Part shown: positions 1-12,900 of the stretch, piece by piece
How positions within the stretch are numbered: position 1 is the stretch's first letter
How the letters are laid out: every line of letters starts with the position of its first letter
The notes under the pieces: model-generated
What the model saw: the letters and a program-made list of their open reading frames with translations, nothing else
What the model was told of the DNA's origin: nothing
Databases searched by the model: none
Assembly (NCBI RefSeq): GCF_900115555.1
Contig: NZ_FOWX01000002.1
Span: 62,001-126,000, forward strand
Direction of reading: 5' to 3'
Origin: Pseudomonas borbori
GTDB lineage: Bacteria; Pseudomonadota; Gammaproteobacteria; Pseudomonadales; Pseudomonadaceae
DNA: 64,000 nucleotides
Translations under genes and position numbers: made by a program

Positions 1-26
1 CACAGCAGAGCGCATAGCAATAAGAG

Positions 27-98
27 GTAGGAGCGGGCCATGCCCGCGATCCTGCTACCGACCCTGTGAATGCTTTCGCGGGCATGGCCCGCTCCTAC
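27..98. repeat. REP doublet (inverted pair)
   Basis: Two perfect 23-base inverted arms (27-49 and 76-98) that begin GTAGGAGCGGGCC flank a 26-base spacer. The same arms recur at 17770-17835. This is the classic arrangement of Pseudomonas REP doublets. It lies 21 bases downstream of the flgH stop, where it could fold in the transcript between flgH and the next flagellar gene and affect its stability or transposition-like spread by a RAYT protein; those roles are inference. Confidence 0.85.
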
Positions 99-118
99 GA
101 TCATCATCTGCGTCACCC

Positions 119-814
119 TTAGAACGGCCACAGCGGGCTGATGAAGAAACGATCGAGCCAACCCGGCTGACTGGCGTCGGCGAAGGCGCCGGTGCCCGAG
201 TAGGTGATGCGCGCATCGGCGATGCGGGTCGAGGCCACGGTGTTGTCCGTGGCAATATCGTCGGCTCTGACCAGCCCGGCGATGCGCACCAGTTCGTCAC
301 CGGTATTGAGGGTCATCCACTTCTCGCCGCGGATCGCCAGAATACCGTTGGGCAATACCTCGGCCACGGTCACGGTGATCGAGCCGCTCAGGCTGTTGCC
401 TTGGGCCGCCTTGCTATCGCCCTTGGTGTCGCGGTTGGCGCTGTACTCGGCGCTCAGCGACAGCTGATTGTCGGAGAACGGGTTAGCTGCCGTCACCGCG
501 CCGCCGAACAGCGAGGTCAGGCCGATGTCGGCGCTGCTGTCCTTCTGGATCTGCGAGCCGGCATTCTTGCTGGCCTGGGTGCGCTCGTTGAGGGTGATGG
601 TGATGATGTCGCCGACGCGGAAGGCCTTGCGATCGTCGAACAGGTTGTTCTCGAAGCCGGCCTGATAGATCGAGCCGTTGTTCTGCTCCGCCGGCAACGG
701 CGTGCGCGGCAGTACCGGCGCGTAATAGGGGTCGTTGGGCTTCGCCGGCGGCGCGACGCAGCCACCCAGGACAACCAGACCCAGCATCGAGAGCACTATT
801 ACCAGCCGGTTCAT
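119..814 (-). CDS. flgH: Flagellar L-ring protein FlgH
   Basis: FlgH forms the outer-membrane L-ring around the flagellar rod. The 231-residue protein starts with a lipoprotein signal peptide (hydrophobic residues about 4-17) and the lipobox LGGC, followed by the conserved central region with [21 protein letters not shown] chose the ATG at 814 over an upstream in-frame start because a GAGG ribosome-binding site sits just before it and because the signal peptide then begins at residue 1. It lies 60 bases after flgG in the flgFGH transcription unit, which continues beyond the window start (flgI expected). Confidence 0.96.
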   Translation of the reverse strand: MNRLVIVLSMLGLVVLGGCVAPPAKPNDPYYAPVLPRTPLPAEQNNGSIYQAGFENNLFDDRKAFRVGDIITITLNERTQASKNAGSQIQKDSSADIGLTSLFGGAVTAANPFSDNQLSLSAEYSANRDTKGDSKAAQGNSLSGSITVTVAEVLPNGILAIRGEKWMTLNTGDELVRIAGLVRADDIATDNTVASTRIADARITYSGTGAFADASQPGWLDRFFISPLWPF

Positions 815-874
815 AACCACTACCTCACGGCGTTTGTATCGAGTCAGGGCCGGGCAACCGCCCGACCTCAACGA

Positions 875-1660
875 TTAAAGATTCTGCGAAACGAAGGCCA
901 GCATCTGGTCGGCGGTGGAGATGACTTTCGAGTTCATCTCGTAGGCGCGCTGGGTGGTGATCATGTTGACCAGCTCCTCGACCACGCTGACGTTGGAGTT
1001 TTCCAGGGTGTGCTGCAGGGTGGTGCCCAAGCCGTTGAGGCCCGGGGTGCCGACCTGCGGCGCGCCGCTGGCGGCGGTTTCCAGGAACAGGTTGTTGCCG
1101 ATCGCTTCCAGACCGGCCGGGTTGATGAAGTCGGCGGTCTGCAGGTTGCCGACGATCTGCGGCTGCGGATTGCCGTCGGTGGTCACCGACACCGTACCGT
1201 CTTCGCCGACGGTGAAGGTGCGTACTTCGTTGGGCAGGACGATCGCCGGCTCCAGGGCATAACCGTTGGAGGTGACGACCTGGCCGTCCGAGTTCAGGTG
1301 AAAGCTGCCATCACGGGTATAGGACACCGTGCCATCGGGCATCAGCACCTGGAAGAAACCGCGGCCGTTGACCGCCAGATCCAGGGGTTGTTCGGTGGTT
1401 TGCAGACTGCCGGCGGTGAAGATCTTCTGCGTGCCGACCACCCGCACCCCGGTACCCAATTGCAAACCGGACGGCAGCTGGCTGTCCTGGCTGGACTGGC
1501 CGCCGGGCTGGCGGCGGATCTGGTACAGCAGATCCTCGAACTCGGCCCGATCGCGCTTGAAGCCCGTGGTCGAGACGTTGGCCAGGTTGTTGGAAATGGT
1601 AGTCAGGTTCATGTCCTGGGCGGACAGACCGGTCTTGCTGACCCACAGTGCCGGAAGCAT
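875..1660 (-). CDS. flgG: Flagellar distal rod protein FlgG
   Basis: FlgG builds the distal rod of the flagellar basal body. The 261-residue length is the family norm. The N-terminus MLPALWVSKTGLSAQD and the motif NNLANVSTTGFKRDRAEF are the rod/hook family signature, and the C-terminus carries the matching NVSVVEELVNMITTQRAYE helix that packs against it. It has no signal peptide, as expected for a substrate of the flagellar type III export apparatus. It sits between flgF and flgH on the same strand. Confidence 0.97.
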   Translation of the reverse strand: MLPALWVSKTGLSAQDMNLTTISNNLANVSTTGFKRDRAEFEDLLYQIRRQPGGQSSQDSQLPSGLQLGTGVRVVGTQKIFTAGSLQTTEQPLDLAVNGRGFFQVLMPDGTVSYTRDGSFHLNSDGQVVTSNGYALEPAIVLPNEVRTFTVGEDGTVSVTTDGNPQPQIVGNLQTADFINPAGLEAIGNNLFLETAASGAPQVGTPGLNGLGTTLQHTLENSNVSVVEELVNMITTQRAYEMNSKVISTADQMLAFVSQNL

Positions 1661-1706
1661 ATCGATTCTCCTCGAGCGCCATTTTCAAGGCGCCGCGTGC
1701 TGGTGA

Positions 1707-2447
1707 TTAGCTAATTTGCAAAACCCGCGCCACAGCGGCCGCATTGTCTTCGGCAGTGCGCATCATCTTCACTTGCAGCTCGAACTGGCGGGACAGGGAG
1801 AGGATGGCAGTCATCTCCTCCACCGCATTGACGTTGCTCGACTCGAGAAAGCCGGAGGTCACCTGCACGCTGGCATCGGCCTGCACCGGCTCGCCACCCT
1901 TGTAGCGAATCAGGCCGTCGCTGCCCTTCTCCATCTGCTTCAGGTCGGGATTGACCAGCTTCAGCCGATCGACTTCTGCCAGCACGCTAGGCCCTTCGCC
2001 GAGGGCGCGAATGCTGATGGTGCCATCCTGGCCGATCTCGACCTTCTGCTCCGGCGGCACGGCAATCGGTCCGCCATTGCCCATCACCGGCAAACCGTTG
2101 CCAGTACGCAAGACCCCAAGAGCGTCAATATTCAGGCTAGCGGTGCGCACATAGGCCTCGCTGCCGTCGGCCGCCTGTACGGCCAGCCAACCGCGCCCGC
2201 CGATCGCCACATCCAGATCGCGACCGGTTTCCTGCAGAGCACCTGGGGTGAAGTCGGTTCCGGGGCGCTCGGTCATGGCGTAGACCCGTGCCGGGAAACT
2301 GTCGCCAAAGACCTGCATCGAACGCGCCTGCTCGAAGTCGCGGCGAAAGCCATTGGTCGAGATGTTCGCCAGGTTATTGGCGTGGGCACTCTGCGCCAGG
2401 CTGTTGTTGTGGGCTCCAGTCATAGAGACGTACAGCATCTTGTCCAT
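1707..2447 (-). CDS. flgF: Flagellar proximal rod protein FlgF
   Basis: FlgF is a proximal rod protein; this copy has 246 residues, with the NNLANISTNGFRRDFEQ motif at the N-terminus and a VEEMTAILSLSRQFELQ helix at the C-terminus. Two ATGs are six bases apart (2453 and 2447). The GGAGG ribosome-binding site abuts the first and is six bases from the second, so MDKMLYVSMTG at 2447 is the better start. It is the first gene of the second flagellar unit, 52 bases downstream of a sigma-54 promoter core. Confidence 0.96.
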   Translation of the reverse strand: MDKMLYVSMTGAHNNSLAQSAHANNLANISTNGFRRDFEQARSMQVFGDSFPARVYAMTERPGTDFTPGALQETGRDLDVAIGGRGWLAVQAADGSEAYVRTASLNIDALGVLRTGNGLPVMGNGGPIAVPPEQKVEIGQDGTISIRALGEGPSVLAEVDRLKLVNPDLKQMEKGSDGLIRYKGGEPVQADASVQVTSGFLESSNVNAVEEMTAILSLSRQFELQVKMMRTAEDNAAAVARVLQIS

Positions 2448-2498
2448 GGTCATCCTCCGAGGTGGGCGTATTACCCGCTGCTCTATGAAAGGGAATAG

Positions 2499-2514
2499 AG
2501 CAAAGGTCGTGCCA
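2499..2514 (-). promoter_or_regulatory. Sigma-54 promoter of flgFGH
   Basis: On the minus strand the sequence reads TGGCACGACCTTTGCT, a full match to the RpoN -24/-12 consensus TGGCACG-N4-TTGCT. It lies 52 bases upstream of the flgF start. In Pseudomonas the hook and rod operons are class III genes driven by RpoN with the FleR activator. The same 16 bases occur before flgB at 5774-5789. Confidence 0.93.
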
Positions 2515-2558
2515 GCCTCGAACAGAAATCATAAGACGTTGAAAATATTAATTTTTTA

Positions 2559-2588
2559 AATAAATAAAAGGCCCCATGAGGAGCCTTT
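2559..2588 (-). terminator. Intrinsic terminator after flgBCDE
   Basis: On the minus strand AAAGGC and GCCTTT (2567-2572 and 2583-2588) form the outer stem around a short inner stem and ATGA/TCAT loop, followed by TTTTATTTATTT. It is downstream of flgE and upstream of the flgF promoter, so it separates the two flagellar transcription units. The rest of 2515-2722 is AT-rich spacer without an evident gene. Confidence 0.8.
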
Positions 2589-2722
2589 CGAGACGAGATC
2601 GGCGAGTTATTGCCGCCGACGGCAAAGCCAGAGCCTGCCGCCCAAGGACGCTGCCGCGCCAATCGGGCGGATTGAGTGGCGGTCGATACCCATCAATCGC
2701 TTGCCCCTACTGCCGCGCCTTA

Positions 2723-4126
2723 TCAACGCAGGTTGATGATGGTCTGGGTAATCGAACTTTCGGTCTCGATGGTCTTGGCGTTGGCCTGGTAGTTGCGCTG
2801 GGCGACGATCAGGTTGACCAACTGGTCGGACAGCTCGACGTTGGAGTCTTCCAGGGCGCCGGATTGCAAGGCGCCAAGGGTGCCGCTGCGCGGCGTACCG
2901 ACCACCGGTTCGCCGGAGGAGAAGGATTGCACCCAGGCGGTTTTACCCACCGGGGTCAGGCCCTGCACGTTGGCGAAGCTGGCCAGGATCACCTGCCCCT
3001 GCACATTGGATTGACCGTTGGTGTAACGGGCGAAAATCACCCCGGTGTCATCGATCTCCAGGCCCGCGAGCTGGCCGGTGGTGTAGCCATCCTGACTGAC
3101 GGCGTTGACCGCGAAGGAGCTGGAGAACTGGGTGGAGTTACGCATGTCGACCAGAATGCCGGTAGGACTGGCATCCGCGCCATTGCTCGACCATACCGGC
3201 GGCTCGCCGCCATCCGAGGCTGCGGGCACCCAGTCATTCAAGGTGAAACGCCCGCTGGTGTCGACGGTGAAAGCCGCACTGGAGGTCAGGCTGCTGGTAT
3301 TCAGCTGACCATTGGCATCGAAGCGTACGCCCATCGAGTAGGGCGTAGTCGATGTCGGGGTAGCCGGATTGCGCCCATCGACCAGCACATTCATCTGCCA
3401 CTCGTTGGCCCCGGTCTTGACGAAATATTGGCTGAGCACATGGGCATTGCCCTGGGTATCGTAGACGTTGGTCGAGGTGGAGGAGTTGTAGGTGGTCGGG
3501 TCGGCCGGATCGAAGGTGGCGTTACCTGTCGCTTCGGCAGCGGTGACCTCCGCAGCAGTCGGATTAAGCGGATCCACGGCACCGGCAATCGACGCGTCAT
3601 AAGCACCCTGCCAGGATGTCGGCACGGCATTGGTCGAGTTCAGATTGAACGTCTGACTCAGCTCGGTGGTCGAGCGCGGCGCCTGGCTCGCGGTTTCGAT
3701 GCGCAGATCGCTGATCACGCCATTCTGCAGGTTGCCATTGCCATCGACGGCGTAGCCCTGCAGCTTGTAACCGAAGTTGTTGACCATGAAACCCTCACGG
3801 TCGGTACCGAAATAGCCGGCACGGGTGTAGCTGACCTCACCGTTGTTGCTGGTCTGGAAGAAGCCGTTGCCGTTGATCGCCAGGTCCAGGGAGTTCTGCG
3901 TGTAGTTGACGTTGCCCTGGTTGAACAGCTGCGACACGTTGCTCAGAAGCACACCGCTACCCAGCGCATTCTTGCCGGATCCGTTCACCGAGGCCGCATA
4001 GACATCGGAAAATTCCGCTCGCGACTGCTTGAAGCCGGCCGTACCGGCGTTGGCGATGTTGTTGCCGGTCACGTTGAGATCGCTGGTCGCCGCGCGCAGG
4101 CCGCTAAGACCGATATTGAACGCCAT
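2723..4126 (-). CDS. flgE: Flagellar hook protein FlgE
   Basis: FlgE is the subunit of the flagellar hook. This 467-residue copy has the family N-terminus (MAFNIGLSGLRAATSDLNV followed by GNNIANAGTAGFKQSRAEF) and the C-terminal SNVELSDQLVNLIVAQRNYQ helix; the middle is the variable, surface-exposed domain, rich in Ser, Thr and Ala. AGGAG precedes the ATG by seven bases. It is the last gene of flgBCDE, 44 bases after flgD, with a terminator downstream. Confidence 0.96.
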   Translation of the reverse strand: MAFNIGLSGLRAATSDLNVTGNNIANAGTAGFKQSRAEFSDVYAASVNGSGKNALGSGVLLSNVSQLFNQGNVNYTQNSLDLAINGNGFFQTSNNGEVSYTRAGYFGTDREGFMVNNFGYKLQGYAVDGNGNLQNGVISDLRIETASQAPRSTTELSQTFNLNSTNAVPTSWQGAYDASIAGAVDPLNPTAAEVTAAEATGNATFDPADPTTYNSSTSTNVYDTQGNAHVLSQYFVKTGANEWQMNVLVDGRNPATPTSTTPYSMGVRFDANGQLNTSSLTSSAAFTVDTSGRFTLNDWVPAASDGGEPPVWSSNGADASPTGILVDMRNSTQFSSSFAVNAVSQDGYTTGQLAGLEIDDTGVIFARYTNGQSNVQGQVILASFANVQGLTPVGKTAWVQSFSSGEPVVGTPRSGTLGALQSGALEDSNVELSDQLVNLIVAQRNYQANAKTIETESSITQTIINLR

Positions 4127-4170
4127 GGAAGTCTCCTTTGCCGGGATGGCCGGCGATTAAAACCCTGAAA

Positions 4171-4836
4171 TTACTGACCGATGACCTGCACCTGGGAAAG
4201 CGGCACACTGCCAAGCCCCGCCAGATTGAGCATCAACTCGCTGCCGCCCAGCACCACGCTGTCGACGTTGGCCGGAAGCATGGTGTAGAGCCCCTCGGTC
4301 TCGCCTTCGTAGGTAGCCTGCGCCTCGAACTTGTAGGTACCGGGCGGCAATACTTTGCCGTTGGCGTCTTTGCCGTCCCAGATAAAGCTGACATTGCCGG
4401 CGGCCTGCTCACCCATGTTGACCCGACTGACCACAGTCCCCGCGTTGTCGTAGACGTTGACGTAGACGTTGCTGCTGCTGGTCGGCAGCACCAGGCTGGC
4501 CTTGAAGCTCTCGCTGGTATCGACCACCGCCTTGTCGGTCGGCACTATCACCTTGCGCCCGACCAGGGATGAGGCCTGCAGCGCCTGGGAGGACTGATAA
4601 CCGGACAGCAGCGAACCCATGCTGGAGTTGAGTTTCTCGATGCCTTCGACCTGACTGAACTGCGCCAGCTGGGCAATGAACTCGCCATTACCCTGCGGCT
4701 CCAGGGGGTTCTGGTTATTCAGTTGGGCCACCAACAAGTTGAGAAACTCGTTCTTGCCCAACTCCTTGTTGGCCGTGGTATCGCTCTTGATCTGGTATTG
4801 ATCGAGTGCCGAACTGACGCCATTTACCGTGCTCAT
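4171..4836 (-). CDS. flgD: Flagellar hook-capping protein FlgD
   Basis: FlgD is the scaffold that caps the growing hook and is needed for FlgE assembly. The 221-residue protein has the conserved N-terminal region LGKNEFLNLLVAQLNNQNPLEP with QLAQFSQVEGIEKLN, then the FlgD Ig-like domain containing the FIWDGKDANGKVLPPGTY signature (about residues 150-167). It lies between flgC and flgE with short spacers (21 and 44 bases). Confidence 0.96.
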   Translation of the reverse strand: MSTVNGVSSALDQYQIKSDTTANKELGKNEFLNLLVAQLNNQNPLEPQGNGEFIAQLAQFSQVEGIEKLNSSMGSLLSGYQSSQALQASSLVGRKVIVPTDKAVVDTSESFKASLVLPTSSSNVYVNVYDNAGTVVSRVNMGEQAAGNVSFIWDGKDANGKVLPPGTYKFEAQATYEGETEGLYTMLPANVDSVVLGGSELMLNLAGLGSVPLSQVQVIGQ

Positions 4837-4857
4837 GTCCTGTCTCCCTCGTGCGGC

Positions 4858-5301
4858 TTACTGACCCAGGGTCAGTACGCGCTGCAACATTTGCTTGGCC
4901 GTGTTCATCATCTCGACGTTGGTCTGGAATGCCCGACTGGCGGAGATCATGTCGGCCATTTCCTCGACCACATTGACGTTGGGGTAATACACATAACCGC
5001 CTTCATCGGCCGCCGGATGGTTCGGCTCGTAGCGCGGCACCAGATTGCTCTGATCCTCGACGATACCCAGCACCTGCACGCCGCTGCCGGCCTGACCCTG
5101 CTCGGCGAACAGCGAACCGCTGCCATCGCCCAGGGATTGCTGGAACACGGTGGCGAATACCGGATGGCGTGCGCGGTAAGTCTGGTCGACGCTCGACGAC
5201 ACCGTCTCGGCGTTGGCGATGTTGCTGGATATGGTGTTCAGGCGAGTGCTCTGGGCACTCATGCCGGTTCCGGCGATATTGAAAACACTGGCGAGTGACA
5301 T
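4858..5301 (-). CDS. flgC: Flagellar proximal rod protein FlgC
   Basis: FlgC is a proximal rod component. The 147 residues match the usual FlgC size. The N-terminal FNIAGTGMSAQSTRLNTIS with SSNIANAETV and the C-terminal NVNVVEEMADMISASRAFQTNVE helix are the rod-family signatures. It is 14 bases downstream of flgB in the flgBCDE unit. Confidence 0.96.
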   Translation of the reverse strand: MSLASVFNIAGTGMSAQSTRLNTISSNIANAETVSSSVDQTYRARHPVFATVFQQSLGDGSGSLFAEQGQAGSGVQVLGIVEDQSNLVPRYEPNHPAADEGGYVYYPNVNVVEEMADMISASRAFQTNVEMMNTAKQMLQRVLTLGQ

Positions 5302-5315
5302 GGCTTCAGGCTCCT

Positions 5316-5723
5316 TTATTCGCCGCGCAGGGCGCTGACCAGCCCTTTGAATTTGCTGTTGAGGAAGGTGAAGCTGGCTTGGAAGTTCACCGCGTTTTCC
5401 GCATAGGTGGACTGCTCGACCTGCACGTCGACGGTGTTCTGATCGATCGAGGCATGCGCGGGAATGCGGTAAGCCAGGCTGGCACTGCCCATGGCCACGC
5501 CCTCGGCGGCGATATGCTGGCTATTGGTGCGGGCCAAGCCAGCCGAACTCTGCTGGTTCCTGGCGCTCTGCTCGGCCAGCACCGAAGCGAAATCCAGATC
5601 GCGCGCCTTGTAGTTGGGCGTATCGGCGTTGGCTATGTTGTTGGCCAATACCTCGGCACGCTGGGCGCGAAAGCCGAGTGCCTTTTCATGGATGCCGAGT
5701 GCACTGTCGAAGCTGATGCTCAT
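5316..5723 (-). CDS. flgB: Flagellar proximal rod protein FlgB
   Basis: FlgB is the proximal rod subunit nearest the MS-ring. From the ATG at 5723 the protein has 135 residues, the family norm: MSISFDSALGIHEKALGFRA, then LANNIANADTPNYKARDLDF and a C-terminal NAVNFQASFTFLNSKFKGL helix. The open frame extends 16 codons further upstream, but that extension runs towards the promoter and is not part of the conserved protein. First gene of flgBCDE, 50 bases after a sigma-54 core. Confidence 0.96.
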   Translation of the reverse strand: MSISFDSALGIHEKALGFRAQRAEVLANNIANADTPNYKARDLDFASVLAEQSARNQQSSAGLARTNSQHIAAEGVAMGSASLAYRIPAHASIDQNTVDVQVEQSTYAENAVNFQASFTFLNSKFKGLVSALRGE

Positions 5724-5773
5724 GGTCAGGAACCTTTGCCGTTGGGCTTGCCTGTTTTGCGTACAAGACAAAA

Positions 5774-5789
5774 AGCAAAGGTCGTGCCA
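5774..5789 (-). promoter_or_regulatory. Sigma-54 promoter of flgBCDE
   Basis: The minus strand reads TGGCACGACCTTTGCT, identical over 16 bases to the core before flgF and a full consensus RpoN site. AT-rich sequence just upstream (5790-5818) is typical for such promoters. It lies 50 bases from the flgB ATG. Confidence 0.93.
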
Positions 5790-6084
5790 TTTAAATTATT
5801 CGTTATTTTTCAACAGCTTGATAAATACTCATGGCGTTTCGAACGATCAAGCGGCAAGACTTTTCCGCCTTATGGCAAGCAACCCGGCCAGGGTTTTGCC
5901 GCTGCGCATGGCCACTGCAGGGTGCGTCGCATGCCTCGTTTCAATGCGGGGGCGCCAGGCGGCGTTCCGCCCCCGCGGCGATGACGGACAACGTCCGCCC
6001 AAGTAGCGCCAAGGTGGATGGGTGAAGCGTCATCCACCGCTGCGCAGGCAGGACTACCTGGTGCGCACGGCGCACCCTACAGGC
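5790..6084. other. Intergenic region with repeat fragments
   Basis: No convincing gene is seen between the flgB promoter and the ligA stop codon. The region holds an inverted repeat GGTGGAT/ATCCACC (6013-6038), a half copy of the GCGCACCCTAC repeat (6070-6080) and a segment GGCGATGACGGACAACGTCC (5977-5996) that is nearly repeated on the other side of ligA at 8719-8738. These look like remains of short dispersed repeats. Confidence 0.6.
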
Positions 6085-8878
<2,794 letters not shown>

Positions 8879-9703
8879 TCAGCGTTTCTGGGTCAACTGC
8901 TTGCGCTCATATTCGACGATGCGCTGACGGTAATGTTCGATGGTTTGCGCGGTCATCACACTACGCTGGTCGTCCTTGAGTTCGCCGTTGAGTTCGTGGG
9001 CCAGCTTGCGCGCGGCGGCGACCATCACGTCGAACGCCTGCTTGGGATGGCGCGGCCCCGGCAGGCCGAGGAAGAAGCTCACCGCGCGGGTATTGAAGCC
9101 CTCTATATCGTCCAGGTCGAAGGTACCCGGCTTGAGCGCATTGGCCATGGAGAACAGTACTTCGCCGTTACCGGCCATGCTTTCGTGACGATGGAAGATG
9201 TCCATCTCGCCGAAACGCAGGCCGCTCTCCAGAATATTCTGCAGCAACGCCGGGCCCTTGAAGCCGCCGTCGTCGCGGGCGACCACATTGATCACCAGCA
9301 CTTCCTCGACCGGTGGCAGCTCTTGGCTGCCGTTGTGCCCCTTTTCCTTGCGCGACTCGGCCGCATCGTCCACCGGATTGAGCAGAGTCGGCACCGGCTC
9401 GTCCAGGCCCAGGTTGAGGTCACCCTGTTGTGGCTCGCCACCGCGGCGACGATTCAACTCGCGGGCGCTCATCGAGGGCAGGTCATGCTCATCCAGGGAA
9501 GGCTCGTGATTGCGGTCAACAACCCGTGGCGGGCTGAGCAAACCGGGGTCGCCATCGACCTCCGGAAGATCGGCAAAACTGCGGTCGAGTTTGAACTTCA
9601 ATTTACCCTTGCCACCGCGCATGCGCCGCCAGCCATCGAACAAGATGCCAGCGATCACAATGATGCCGATGACGATCAGCCATTCGCGCAGACCGAATTC
9701 CAT
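8879..9703 (-). CDS. zipA: Cell division protein ZipA
   Basis: ZipA anchors the FtsZ ring to the inner membrane. The 274-residue protein has an N-terminal membrane segment ([21 protein letters not shown], about residues 5-25), a basic stretch, a charged linker (about 40-130) and a C-terminal FtsZ-binding domain with [17 protein letters not shown] and the end region [22 protein letters not shown]. It sits between smc and ligA, an order also found in other pseudomonads. Confidence 0.95.
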   Translation of the reverse strand: MEFGLREWLIVIGIIVIAGILFDGWRRMRGGKGKLKFKLDRSFADLPEVDGDPGLLSPPRVVDRNHEPSLDEHDLPSMSARELNRRRGGEPQQGDLNLGLDEPVPTLLNPVDDAAESRKEKGHNGSQELPPVEEVLVINVVARDDGGFKGPALLQNILESGLRFGEMDIFHRHESMAGNGEVLFSMANALKPGTFDLDDIEGFNTRAVSFFLGLPGPRHPKQAFDVMVAAARKLAHELNGELKDDQRSVMTAQTIEHYRQRIVEYERKQLTQKR

Positions 9704-9941
9704 GAAATACCTTGACCCCTAATTGAAAATCTTATGAAAAAAGGCGTCCCGCCCCTGCTGCGTCATCTCTATACGTGGTGCCAACTCCATGTTCTGACAG
9801 GCGTTTCCCACGTGTGACAAAAGTGGACGATAAGCTAGCACGACGAAAGGTAACTTTACACAGCCAACAAGCCGTTAAAAAACGCCATGCGTCATTTTGT
9901 TGCAGGTCATCGCCAGGCCCGCATCGCCAGCAAGCTCCCGC

Positions 9942-12900
9942 TCACGCCTCCACCATGGCCAGGGCCTCCTCCACATCCACGGCCACCAGCCGCGAACAGC
10001 CCGGTTCATGCATGGTCACGCCCATCAGTTGCTCGGCCATTTCCATGGCGATCTTGTTGTGGGTGATATAGATGAACTGCACTTTTTCCGACATTTCCTT
10101 GACCAACCGGGCATAACGTCCAACGTTGGCGTCGTCCAATGGCGCATCGACCTCGTCGAGCATGCAGAACGGCGCCGGATTGAGCTGGAAGATGGCGAAC
10201 ACCAGGGCCAGCGCGGTCAGCGCCTTCTCACCGCCCGAGAGCAGATGGATGGTGCTGTTCTTCTTGCCCGGCGGCCGGGCCATGATGGTCACCCCGGTAT
10301 CGAGTAGATCTTCGCCGGTGAGTTCCAAATAGGCGTTGCCGCCGCCGAAAACCTTGGGGAACAAGGCCTGCAGCCCGCCGTTGATCTGATCGAAGGTCTC
10401 CTTGAAGCGGTTGCGGGTTTCCTTGTCGATCTTGCGAATGACGTTTTCCAGGGTATCCAGCGCCTCGACCAGGTCGGCGTCCTGCGCATCCAGGTAGCGT
10501 TTGCGCTCGGATTGCTGCTGGTATTCGTCGATGGCCGCCAGGTTGATCGGGCCGAGACGCTGGATGCGCGCGGCCAGGCGCTCCAGTTGCTCTTCCCAGG
10601 CTTGCTCGCCGGCCTCGGCCGGCAGCGTGGCAAGCACGCCGTGCAGGTCGTAATTGTCTTCCAGCAGCTGATCCTGCAGGGCCTTGCGTCGTACCGTCAG
10701 CGCTTGCCAGTCCATGCGCTGCTGCTCCAGCTGGCCGCGCAACAGCTGGGATTGCTGCTCGGCCTGGGTCCGGCGCTTCTCCGCATCGCGCAGTTCGCGG
10801 TCGGCATCTTCCAGGGCCAGGCGCGCCAGCCTGAGTTCGTCGTCCACCGCCATGCGCTTGTCGAGCAGCTCTTCGAGTTTCAGGCGTAGCTCTTCCAGCG
10901 GCGCTTCGCCCTCTTCCAGGTTGAGGCTGAGCTGTTCGCGCTTCTCGTGCAGGCGCTCGGCCTGGGACTCGAGACGCTCCAGGGCCTGGCGGGTGGAATC
11001 GTGCTGGGCCTTGAGCGAGCCCAGGCGCACGGCCAATTGGTGGGCGTGATCCTTGTGCTGGCGGGCCTCCTGGCGTACCCGGTCGAGTTTTTCACGCAGG
11101 GCATCGCGGCTGGCCAGCAGGCTCTCGCGCTGCTGGTTGTCGCTGGCCATGGCGTCGAGAGCGGCCTGCAGCTGCAGGCGCAATTCGCCCAGTTGTTCCT
11201 GCTCCAGCTCACGCTGTTCGGCCAACTCCAGCAGTTCGCTGTCGAGACGCCGGCGGCGCAGGGTCAACTGCTCGACCTTGGCTTGCCCGGCGGACAGTTG
11301 CGCCTTCAGCTCGCCCAGGGTGCGGGCCTGATCCTGCAACTGGCGGCGCTGCTGTTCGCGCACTTGCTCCTGCTGGCCCTGGCTTTCGCGCAAATGCAGC
11401 AGGCGCTCGTCGAGCAACGCCAGCGCCGCCTCGAATTCATCGCGCTGCAAACCCAGGCGTTCCAGTTCCTGGCCACGCGCCAGCACGCCGCTCTCCGCCT
11501 CGCTGGCGCGGCGCACCCGCAGGAAATGCCGGCCGACCCAGTAGCCGTCGCGGCTGATCAGGCTTTCGCCTTCGCCCAGGCTGGTGCGCGCCGCCAAGGC
11601 ATCGTCCAGCGAATCCACCGGCTTGACGCTGGCCAGCCAGGGCGCCAGGTCGACGCTGGCCTCGACCTTGTCCAACAGGCTGCCGGCGACCCGCGCGCCG
11701 CCTTTATCCGGGCTGGCCAGGCGCAGATCGCCCTGGGCCAGGCCGCTGAAGTCCAGACCATTGAAATCGTCCAGCAGTACCGCTTGCAGGTCGGCGCCGA
11801 GCACGGTTTCCACCGCCAACTCCCAGCCGGCCTCGACCCGCAGGCCTTCGGCCAGGCGCGGGCGCTCGCTCAGGTGCTGCTCGCGCAGCCAGTCGCCGAC
11901 GCCCTTGCCGGGATCGAGCGCCGCCTGCTGCAGGGCTTCCAGCGAGGCCAGGCGGCCGTTCAGGCGTTGCAGTTCGCCTTGCGCCTGCTGCTGAGCCTGA
12001 CCGGCTTGCTGCAGGTCGTTGCGCAGTTGTTGCAGGCGCTCGGCTTGCTGCTCTTCGGCGAGCTGCAAATCTTCCAGGCCCAGTTCGCTGGCAGCGATCT
12101 GCTCGCCCAGTTCGGCGATGGCGACGTCTTCCGGGTCGGCGGCCAGTTGCTGCAACTCGTCCGCCAGCCGGCGTTGACGCTCGGCCAGGCGCTCCAGGCT
12201 CTGCTCCAGTTGCTGAATGCGCGATTGCTCCACCTCGGCCTGGCGGCGCGGCTCGGCGCTACGCTGGTTGAAGCCGTCCCACTGCTCCTGCCAGCCGTGC
12301 ATGGCGCTCTCGGACTCTTCCAGCGCGGCGGCGGCTTCCTCGGCGGCAGCGGCGGTCAGTTCCTGCTCGGGTGCGAGCATGGCCAGCTCTTCGCCGAGGG
12401 TGGCCAGCAGGGTACGGTCGTGCCCCAGGTGCGCTTCGGTTTCCAGGCGCGCGCGCTCCGACTCGCGCAGGTCGTCCTGCAACTGACGCAAACGCTGCTG
12501 GCCGTGCTGGATGCTCTGTTCGACCCGGGCGATATCGCCGCCGACCGAATAGAAGCGCCCCTGCACCAGATTGAAGCGCTCGCTCAACTCGTGGTGACCG
12601 TCGCGTAGGCGCTCGATGCTGGCATCGGCATTGCGCTGCTCGGCGACCAGCGCCTCGAAGCTGACTTCCTGATTACCGATCACCGCCTCGCGCTGACCGA
12701 CCTGCTCGTTCAGCGCCTGCCAGCGCAGGGCCGTCAGCTGAGCCTTGAGCTGGCGTTCTTCGGCTTTGTATTCCTGGTATTTCTCCGCGGCCTGGGCCTG
12801 GCGGTGCAGGCGTTCGAGCTGGCGCTCCAGCTCCTCGCGCAGGTCGCTCAGGCGCGCCAGGTTCTCGTGGGTGCGGCGGATACGGTTCTCGGTCTCGCGG

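Noticed and set aside
401..1714. Long plus-strand open frame opposite flgH and flgG (437 codons)
   Set aside because: It is a shadow of the flagellar genes in GC-rich DNA; the product resembles no family and has no ribosome-binding site.
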